Source: Filimonas zeae (lineage in GTDB: Bacteria > Bacteroidota > Bacteroidia > Chitinophagales > Chitinophagaceae). From it: 64,000 bases of DNA. Below, piece by piece: positions 1-8,900 of this stretch. Position 1 is the stretch's first letter; every line of letters starts with the position of its first letter. Position numbers and translations under genes: made by a program. The notes under the pieces are model-generated. The model did no database searches. It saw nothing but the letters and a program-made list of their open reading frames with translations, and was not told the DNA's origin. The stretch spans positions 620,001 through 684,000 of the forward strand of contig NZ_BMIB01000002.1 in NCBI RefSeq assembly GCF_014641615.1. Reading direction: 5' to 3'.

Positions 1-2934
1 CTTTAATATGGTAAAGGATGGACCGGCATCTATTTGCGGCTGCACATATACTGTTGCATTGCCATTGGCTGCAACAGAAGTACAACCTACGGCATTGGTT
101 ACCGTAAGTTTTACTGCATAGTTACCTGCAGCGGTATAGCGTTTTACGGGGTTGCGGGTGTCAGCAGTGGTTCCATCGCCAAACGTCCAGCTCCAGGCGG
201 TAACGGTACTACCGGCTGCCGTGCTGGCATCGGTAAATACCTGGTCTTTGCCCTGACATACCCGTTCCGGAGCAATAGTAAACGCAGCTACCGGCTGTGT
301 ATAAAAACGGGATATAGTATGGGTAGCCTCATCGGTACAGCCGGCAGTACTGGTAACGGTAAGTTTTACCACATAACTGCCGGATGCGGCATAAGTATGG
401 TTTACATCGCGTGTGGTAAGCGATGCGCTGCCATCGCCCATATTCCATGTGTAACGGAGTGCGCTATTATCTTCAATAACAGACTGATTGGTAAAGGTAG
501 CTGCACCGGGCATACATATAGCGGCTGGTGGGGTAAAAGCTGCATCCGGCACAGCATGTACAGCCACCGGCATAGAAAAAGTATCGCTTACACACCCATT
601 TACATCTGTTACCGCCAGTTTGGGCAGGTAGTTACCAAAACGCTGGTAGCTGCGGATGATATTTCTGCTCATGGTATATTCCGCAGTAATACCATCCCCA
701 AACAACCAGGTCCATCGGGACAATGCAACGCCGCTACCTGCCGACTTATCTGTAAAGGTGGAAGGTTCACCCAGACAGATGTCTTTTTCGGTATCAAAGG
801 CAGCAACGGGCTTTTCATGTATAGCAACGGTAAAAGCGCTGTCGGCTGTACAACCTTCTGTGGTAATGCCCCGGTATTGCAGGGCATAGCTACCGGCAGG
901 TAACAGCGTATCAATTTTTTGTTCGTTCGTGCGTACATGCGGGCCGGGAAACGTAAACGTAAACCGGTTAAAGGTGTACCCGTTTCCGGATGTGGCTGCT
1001 GCTCTCAAATGCAGCGTATCGCCCGTACAACCGGTGTATTGTATCTGCACCGGCGGTGTAACACGGGGTTTTACTGTTATCTCTAAACGGATAGTATCTG
1101 TTTGGTTACAGCTTTCGCTGGAAGGGTTGGTATGCAGCACAGGTAGTATATAAGTACCCGGCTGGCTGATAGTATACGTGCCCGGCAGGCGATACGTATA
1201 AAAGGTTTCGCCATCTGTAACTTCGGTGGCAGCCGGTACGGGTGCAGCTTGCACCACATCTGCCGCAGGGCTGATGCCCGGCACACTGCTCAGCTTCCAC
1301 TCAATACGTGTAGCCGGTGTACCATGCACTTTCAGGCTCAGTTCTACCGGCGTACCTGCACAGGTATATTCATTTATGGTAGAAGTTGTATTTGCTTCGT
1401 TACGCAGGCTGCCACTGGCATTGAGGTTATTAATGTAAGTACCTGCATTATAACCATAGCTTTCCGCACCACCCAGGCCGTACGTAATAGCGGTAAAAGC
1501 AGAATCACTTTCTGCAATACACTGGGCCTGCCCACCCACCCATCGTTTTACCACCACGCTATAACCGGGTTTGTTGGGGTGCGCGTATTTGTAGTTATAG
1601 TCATCCACTTTCCCGTCAATCTTCAGGCTGCTCACCCCCTTGTCGGGTATAATCAATGTGAGGTAATTGTATTTGATCAGGAACAGATTGTTTCTGAAAA
1701 ATCCTACATGTTTAATGCCCTGTTCCATGGGGCTGATGTAGAACATTTCGGGATCGCCCATCTGATCCAGCACACAACCGCCAGACATATACTGCGCTAC
1801 CATTACCGGCTTATCTGCTTCAATATAATCTGCCGTACTACTTTCATAATAATAGAAATTACCTGGTGTTATCATAGAAGATACCGGCAACACCACACCA
1901 TTCTTTTTTACTACGGTATTTACATCCTGCACCTGTATTTTATAAATATTATTCATAAACAGGTTAGAACTGGCGCCTTCGGAAGTGGGTGCGGTAAGAT
2001 ACCGCTTGCCCCATGCCTGTCGGGGAAATACCTGTTGCATATCGTTATCACCACCATATACGCGTAAGCCCTCCAGCCCGCCACAGGGGTTCTCTGTACG
2101 GCTGCTGCCTGAGAACACAGCAATGGGGTAACACCCACCTGCATCATTGGCAATGGAACGTACCGTAGTACCCGTCAATTCCTCTCCCCAACTGTTTACA
2201 GGCAGCTTACTGTTGAGCGGTGCACCTATTACCTGATAAATATGCCCCTTTTGCAGCGTGGCGCGGTAAGGAACACCTTTCAGGTGGCCATTGCGGGTAT
2301 CTACGGAAGGAATAATTTCAATAACCGTGTTATCGTGCTGCGCTATTACATACATAAAGGAGTAACAGGTGTTGCTGTTATTACTCCGCATTTGTTTACT
2401 GTTAAGGGAAGTATAGGTATACCCCCAGGTTTCTACCGGCATAAGCATGGTAGCCCCGCTGGTGGCCTGCGCATAAATATGCGCATACGCTACAATGGGC
2501 GTGGTACTGGTAATATGAATACCGCGGCGCGTAAACAAACCTTCGCTGTTGGTACAATCCGGGCACCCTGCACTTACCGGCTCAGAATGCAGCGTGGCAT
2601 TGTACATACCCGATTTGGGTATCTTATCCGTCATCAGTACCTGATTGGCATTTACGTGGTAGGTTTTTGACCAGTTTTCGCCAAAAGGGTGGTTAAGACC
2701 TGAGCTATCTATAGTTACCGTTACATCTGCATCCTGTTCTGCACTTAAATACAGCACCATTTCCTGGGCGCCGATAGCCCCATCCGTATCGGACAAAATA
2801 GATTCCATAAACTGGTGTGGACCATAGCCTACCCAGAAATCTTTTCCTTTGTTGCTTAAACGTTGCTGCGCACACACATCAGCGCCGGCTGCCATTACTA
2901 GCAGCAACAGCACGGTAACTACTGAATACTTCAT
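1..2934 (-). CDS. Giant secreted IgGFc-binding-like / PKD-repeat protein (C-terminus outside window)
   Basis: A minus-strand frame stays open from the ATG at 2934 to the window edge (978 codons), so the C-terminus is missing. It starts with a hydrophobic signal peptide (MKYSVVTVLLLLVMAAGA). Residues about 25-430 resemble the IgGFc-binding-protein N-terminal domain, with FWVGYG, ADVTVTI, GCYPIAVFSGSS and EADKPVMVAQYM; the same motifs recur in the neighbour at 2993-11134, so the two are paralogues. An Ig-like stretch follows, then at least three PKD domains marked by WTWLFGDG (about residue 740), YTWNMGDGS (about 830) and WSWTFGDGTT (about 915). Bacteroidota proteins of this plan usually end in a T9SS sorting domain; that is inference here because the end is not visible. 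Probably a cell-surface or secreted adhesin. It lies 58 bp downstream of the other giant gene, behind a strong hairpin. Confidence 0.85.
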   Translation of the reverse strand, partial: MKYSVVTVLLLLVMAAGADVCAQQRLSNKGKDFWVGYGPHQFMESILSDTDGAIGAQEMVLYLSAEQDADVTVTIDSSGLNHPFGENWSKTYHVNANQVLMTDKIPKSGMYNATLHSEPVSAGCPDCTNSEGLFTRRGIHITSTTPIVAYAHIYAQATSGATMLMPVETWGYTYTSLNSKQMRSNNSNTCYSFMYVIAQHDNTVIEIIPSVDTRNGHLKGVPYRATLQKGHIYQVIGAPLNSKLPVNSWGEELTGTTVRSIANDAGGCYPIAVFSGSSRTENPCGGLEGLRVYGGDNDMQQVFPRQAWGKRYLTAPTSEGASSNLFMNNIYKIQVQDVNTVVKKNGVVLPVSSMITPGNFYYYESSTADYIEADKPVMVAQYMSGGCVLDQMGDPEMFYISPMEQGIKHVGFFRNNLFLIKYNYLTLIIPDKGVSSLKIDGKVDDYNYKYAHPNKPGYSVVVKRWVGGQAQCIAESDSAFTAITYGLGGAESYGYNAGTYINNLNASGSLRNEANTTSTINEYTCAGTPVELSLKVHGTPATRIEWKLSSVPGISPAADVVQAAPVPAATEVTDGETFYTYRLPGTYTISQPGTYILPVLHTNPSSESCNQTDTIRLEITVKPRVTPPVQIQYTGCTGDTLHLRAAATSGNGYTFNRFTFTFPGPHVRTNEQKIDTLLPAGSYALQYRGITTEGCTADSAFTVAIHEKPVAAFDTEKDICLGEPSTFTDKSAGSGVALSRWTWLFGDGITAEYTMSRNIIRSYQRFGNYLPKLAVTDVNGCVSDTFSMPVAVHAVPDAAFTPPAAICMPGAATFTNQSVIEDNSALRYTWNMGDGSASLTTRDVNHTYAASGSYVVKLTVTSTAGCTDEATHTISRFYTQPVAAFTIAPERVCQGKDQVFTDASTAAGSTVTAWSWTFGDGTTADTRNPVKRYTAAGNYAVKLTVTNAVGCTSVAANGNATVYVQPQIDAGPSFTILK

Positions 2935-2949
2935 TATAGCATAATTTAT

Positions 2950-2978
2950 ACGGCCGGGCAGCAATGCTGCCCGGCCGT
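2950..2978 (-). terminator. Perfect 13-bp hairpin between the two giant genes
   Basis: Arms ACGGCCGGGCAGC (2950-2962) and its exact complement (2966-2978) enclose a 3-nt loop. It lies 14 bp after the stop of the 2713-residue gene and ends 15 nt before the next ATG at 2934. On the minus strand it is followed by AT-rich sequence without a clean T run, so it may be a terminator, an attenuator or an mRNA-processing/stability hairpin that sets the ratio of the two proteins. Confidence 0.6.
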
Positions 2979-2992
2979 GAACACCGCCACCC

Positions 2993-5900
2993 CTAACGAA
3001 TCAGGTTCAGCGATCCTTTCTTCTCTGTTTTTTCACCGGTATCGGCCATTACTGCGGTACATATGTATATATATACGCCTGAGGGCTGTAACCTGCCTTT
3101 ATACATACCGTTCCAGCCACTACCCGGGTCGGAGGTTTCAAACACCTTCTCTCCCCACTGGTTAAATACCAGCAGCCTGAACTGTCTTACACCCTCCCCA
3201 CCCTGTACATGAAACAAATCGTTCAATCCATCTCCGTTAGGCGTAAACGAGTTGGGTAAAAACAGCTTACCGCTGCGGGCCGCTCCCTGCTTACTACCTT
3301 CTTTGTATACGCATCCGTTCTGGTTAAATGCACGTACCAGTATGTTTACGGAAGTGCCTGGTACCAGCCCGGCAATAGTATGGGTAAGCCCTGCAGGGCC
3401 GGAGGAAGGATCTATCCAGGTAACACCGTTATCAACCGATACTTTATAATACACTGCATTGGTTACCGGTAACCAGGCAAAACGTAATACATTCAATCCG
3501 GCCGAATCAACCGTTACCACCGGTGCATCCGGCGTTACTGCTATCAGTGCCACAGCTTTTACACGCGGGGTGCTGGTACAGCCATCTGCCACCGCATCAG
3601 CATACCAGATGGTATTGGCAGTAACATTACTAAAGCTGGCAGTGGCGCCGGTAGTAGCAGGGGTGCTGCCGCTTTCGCTGGTATACCAGTTATATACGGT
3701 GCCGCTTACAGGGTTTGTTACAGCAAATTGTACATCGGTAGTACCAGGGCATACAATAACCGTATCTTCTGCCAGCGCTATAACAGGCAATGGTTTTACG
3801 GTAACTTGTTTGGCACTATCCACCACACAACCTTCGGACGTAATCATCTGCAGCTGTACCGTGTAGGTACCTGCTGTATCAAACACACGGGTAAACTGCT
3901 GCGTGGTATAACCCAGTCCGTTGCTGATGGCCCACTTCCAGGCTTTTACTGTTTCGCCGGTATTGGTGGTAGCAGACGCAGAGAACGCTGCTTCCTGTTT
4001 GGCACAGCCCGGAAAGCTGACTGTAAAAGCAGTTGCTTCCGGTGCCGGCGTAACTACTACTCTGATAAACAAATCAAGGGCATTATCACAACTGCTTATA
4101 TCGGTACCGCGTAATACCACCGGCACATAATAAGTACCCGGTGTGGTAAAGCGGAAATCATCATTTACACTGTAACGGTACATCCATCTGCCATTTACCA
4201 CCGCAGAATCCACAGGCACAGGAATAGTTTGCAAACTATCTGCGTGCGGGTTAAGCCCTTCAACCTTACTGAATTTCCATTCTATAGAAGCAGGTTTAAG
4301 GCTGCTGCTTACATAAAAACGTACAGGCGCTCTGGCGCAGGTAGTGTTACCTGTATTGCCTGGTACGCCCAGGGTTTTGGTAATGGTACTGCCGGTAATC
4401 AACGCGCGGATGCGGCTGATGCCCAGGTTATAACCATAGCTTTCATTCTGCCCCACCCCGTAGGTAATACCGCTAAAGGTGGTATCGCAGGTAATAGCGC
4501 TTTGTATTCTTTCTGCATCCCAGCGTTTTACCACTACGGTATAACCCGGCATGCTATGCGGATAAGTTTCATCAAAATTGGTACGGCCATCAATACGCAG
4601 CGAAGCCACACCTGCATCAGGCACCACCACCACAGCATAGTTAGATACAATATCGCCCTGGTTATTGCGGAAAAACAAGGCCTGTTTAATACCCTGATCT
4701 GCCGGGGTTAGATAGATCATTTCCGGGCCACCATCGTTATATCCCCAATCGGTGCCACAATTACCTATAGAAGGCATGTATTGCGCTACCATTACGGGTT
4801 TATCTGCCTCAATGTAATTCATCTCTGTGCTCTCTATCTCATAATAACTGTTGTTTACCAGCAAGCTTATGCTGAGCGGATTGCCATTTACTTTTACGCC
4901 GGTAGCTGGCTCCTTCACCGATATACGGTAAATATTCTTCACCTTTCTGCTGATTTCGCCGCTGTAAGTGGGTACAGTAAGATACGTTTTGCCCCATGCC
5001 TGATAAGGCAGGTTTTGCTGGTAGATAAAGTTGCCCGTATTGCCTGCTTCATCTTTACAGCTGATAGAAGTACCCGAACTGCCTGAGAATACTGCAGAAG
5101 GGTAACATTTGCCATGCTCGTTTTTAATGGAACGGATGCGCGTACCGGAAAGATCGTACCCCCTGGCATCGCCGGTAGCTACAAACTCACCCAGCAGCTG
5201 AAACACCTGCCCCTGATGTAACAGTACCGTAAACGGAACATTGGCCGGATGCCCTACCGCAGGTACTGAAGGGGTTATTTCAATCATGGTACTATCGTAC
5301 TCTGCAATTACGTTTACAAAGGAATGCGCCGAACCAGGCGATCCTACCTGCTTATATATCAGGGCCTGATAATCGTACCCATATGCGCCCACCGGCAGCA
5401 GCATAGAACCACCGGAGGAGGTGTAGGTATAGGTATGGGCCGCTATGGGTTGCGTACTTACAATACTGATACCACGGTCGTATACACCTGAAGCCAGCAA
5501 ACGTGCATCGGCAGATCCGCTGCGCGGTATTGCATCTGTCATTACTACCGTACCTGCCGGTACATGGTAGTTTCGTACCCAGGTGGTACCGTGTATCTTC
5601 ACGGTTACATCAGCATCTGTATCTGCTGCGGAAAGGTATAATACCATAGCATGGGTACCATAGCTGCCAAAATCGTTCAGCGGATAGCTGGTCCAGAAAC
5701 GGGTACCCAGGTTAGTAGTATCCGCAGCAGCCACTACTACAGGAGGTTCCTGCGCACGTGCCACCGAATCGAACAAACCGGTAAACAAATGCAGACTGGT
5801 CAGATCTTTATCGTATAAAATATTGTCACCTTCATTCACCGTGCCTTTGCCACTCAGGCTCCACGCACCGGCAGCATCCGTTTTAGCCAGGCGAATATAT

Positions 5901-8900
5901 TTCTGCTTAGGAACAAAGCCCTGCCAGGAGTCAATATAATAATGATCTATATCATAAGCATAGTTGCCACCACCGGTATTAATGTCGGTATAGAAATACA
6001 TATACTTAGCATCTGCCGGCAAAGAAGGCGGCACTATACCGGAATACCGGCGGGCCGTAACTGTAGCAGGCACCGAAGCACCCCAGCGAATACGGGCAAC
6101 CGTATCTGTACCCAGCATCAGCAACTGGTTGCTGTTGGCAACAGGCACTGCAGGTGTAGCAGTAAGTACCACAGGCAATGCCGCAGGCATAAACTCGTAA
6201 GCCCCCATATCAGGCACCCCGGCCGTAAGTATATCGGGGCGTGGCTGATTGTTGATATCCTTATTGTTTCCTGCAATCTGTACCCCACGACCGTGAATAG
6301 CCCATACTTCCGGCGCATCTGTTTTGGGATGCAGATCGGTAGTACTTACCAGCGCGGGCTGGTAGTACAGCGAGTTGTAATCCCAGGTAGTAGCATCTCT
6401 CCACGCCTGGAAGGTGTTATAAGTAACTGCACCGGAGCTGCCTGTGCGGAACAGTACAGCGCCTGTGGTATACAAAGTATTGTAATCGCTGTTAACAAAA
6501 GAAGGCTCCCAGGCACGCATTACCGCACCACCGCCGGTATGGCGGAAAATGTTATTGCGGGTAACGCATTCCAAACCTATAGAAGCAGAAGCAAACAGCA
6601 CTGCGTTGGCAGTACCGGTGCCGGCAGACATGTTCTGCACGGTATTATTGTACAACTGGTACGAACCGGTAGACAAACTAATGCCATAAGCCTCGGTACC
6701 GGTAGTGTTAATGTTGATTACGTTATTGATGAGTCGTGCGGTTTGTACAGCATTCAGGTTAATACCATGCACCCTGCCTGTGTTGTTGTTAATAGCAGTA
6801 ATGGTATTACCCGCTATCTGGTGCCAGCCGGCAGACTCCATATAACCGTATGTAAACAGCATGCCCCTGATGGTAGACGTAGTATTTTCGATGGTAATGG
6901 TGTTATGCAGAATCTGCATGGCAGAATCTGCCCCATCGGTAGATATACCACAGGCGGTAGCAGCCATAGTACCCTTCAGCAAAATCTGGTTATTGCCTAC
7001 TACCAGATGGGTGGGATAAGTAGCATATACCCCATTGGTATAGAAGCCGGAAATACGGTTGTCTTCTACTACATGGCTGGAAGCAAATGCGCCATACTCC
7101 TTACCTTCCAGGTATACGCCATATCTGCCACCGGTAATGGTATTATTCTTAATTACATCACCTCTGCCCGATAACTTTTCGGCATACACCCCACCGGCAT
7201 TACCCGAGGTAACAGCAGGTGCGGTAAGTACGGAATTTAATATGCTGTCTGCACCGGAATTATTGGCCAGCACCACCACGCGCCCATACGGCCCGGCCAG
7301 GGAAGTAATGCTTACATCTGTAAACGTAACATAGCTTGCATTATCCAGCCTTATTACATGGTTATCATCAAAAGTACCTGTGTATTCAATTTTTACAGAG
7401 GCTGCATTACCTGCCACACCGCGGAAAGTAACACGGCTGGTATCAGATGCACCGGGTATGCGGGGAATAGTAACCTGCTCTGTATAAGTGCCAGGTGCTA
7501 TATTAAATGTAATAGCACCGCCAATACCACACTGTAATGCAGTAACTGCCTCCGTAACAGATTGGAAGTTGGCACCAAGACCGGGAGGATAGCTGGATGG
7601 CAATGCCGGGTTAATGGTATATATTCCTTTAGGCATTACCGCATTCAGTTGCAGTTGAACGGGTGTGGTAGCCACCGTATCTGCACCGCAGATTACACGG
7701 CAGCGGAACCAGGTATTCCAGTTAACTTCTGTGCTAAAATCCGGCTGGGTAATAAAATCGCTGATGGTTGTCCACTCCCCTGTTGCGGCACGGGCGCTCT
7801 GCCACTGAAACAGGTAATAACCGCCATTGGAATTTCCATTTAACTGCATACTGATGGTGCTGCCCAGGCAAACACCACCGGCAGGTGACAATACAACTGT
7901 ACCCGCTACCGGCGCGCCGTTACAAGGTGCTACCGCAAACTCCACCGCCCCGGCATCAGGCGTAGTGGTACTTCTTACCGCACCTGTAATATCATGCGTA
8001 ATACCCAACGGGGTGCCTATATTATCAATCTGCCCCCTGGCCGGCGTAAAATCACCCGCAGCAGGGTTGGCAAAAGCCGGATCAAAACTTACCGAACCTG
8101 CATCCTGCCCGGCAGCAGCTTTCCATTCTGCCAGCGTTAGCATAGAAACACCCAGATAGTTGGCAATGGATGCCGGAGCTATTTTGTTAACGTAATAGTT
8201 ATTGCGGTCGGCTGTTACCAGACCACTGTTGATATAAAAAGCTGTTTTAGCGCTACCGCCTGCACTGGTAACACTTACAATATTGTTTTTAAACTGAATA
8301 TTCTCTGTGCCTTCAAAAAAGGTACCCTGCATATCGCCGCCCGCATCGGTACTGCTGTTATCCAGTATAATAGTATTGTGATAATAGTTGGTATTGCCGC
8401 TGTAAGTAGCGTATATGCCCTGCATGCTACCACTGGTTTCTGTAAGATAGATAACGTTATTGGCCACCAGCGAAGCCGTATTGGAAGTATTGGGTGCACT
8501 GTTCTGCACCATAATGCCTATAGCGTTGCTGTAATTAGCCGGAGCCCCCATGTACACATCGCGTATAAGGTTGCCGGTAATCTGTACATGATCGTTCATA
8601 TCCACAGAAACACCTTCATAATCTGCCAGATTGCTGCTGTGTGGGCGCGATAAACGGTTACCGCTGATAATAGTGCCCGTGGCGTAGCTTACGCGGATAC
8701 CGCCGGAGTAGCCATCTTCCATAATACAATTGCTGATGGTATTGTTAACAGCCAGCCCATCGCCTGCAGCTATTACTACACCATACACACCACCCACAAT
8801 ACTGTCGCGTGTAAATACGTTGCCGGTAGAAGGAACGCCCTCACCAAAGCCGTTAAAAGAAGTTTCATCATTAGAAACCACAATACCTGCGTGGTTGGTG

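Noticed and set aside
34..903. Plus-strand frame of 289 codons opposite the first giant gene
   Set aside because: It is the antisense shadow of the PKD-protein frame: low-complexity, Ser/Gly/Thr/Ile-rich, with no motif.
5942..7174. 410-codon plus-strand frame inside the 2713-residue gene
   Set aside because: Antisense to beta-helix repeats with clear domain structure; no signal, motif or promoter of its own.
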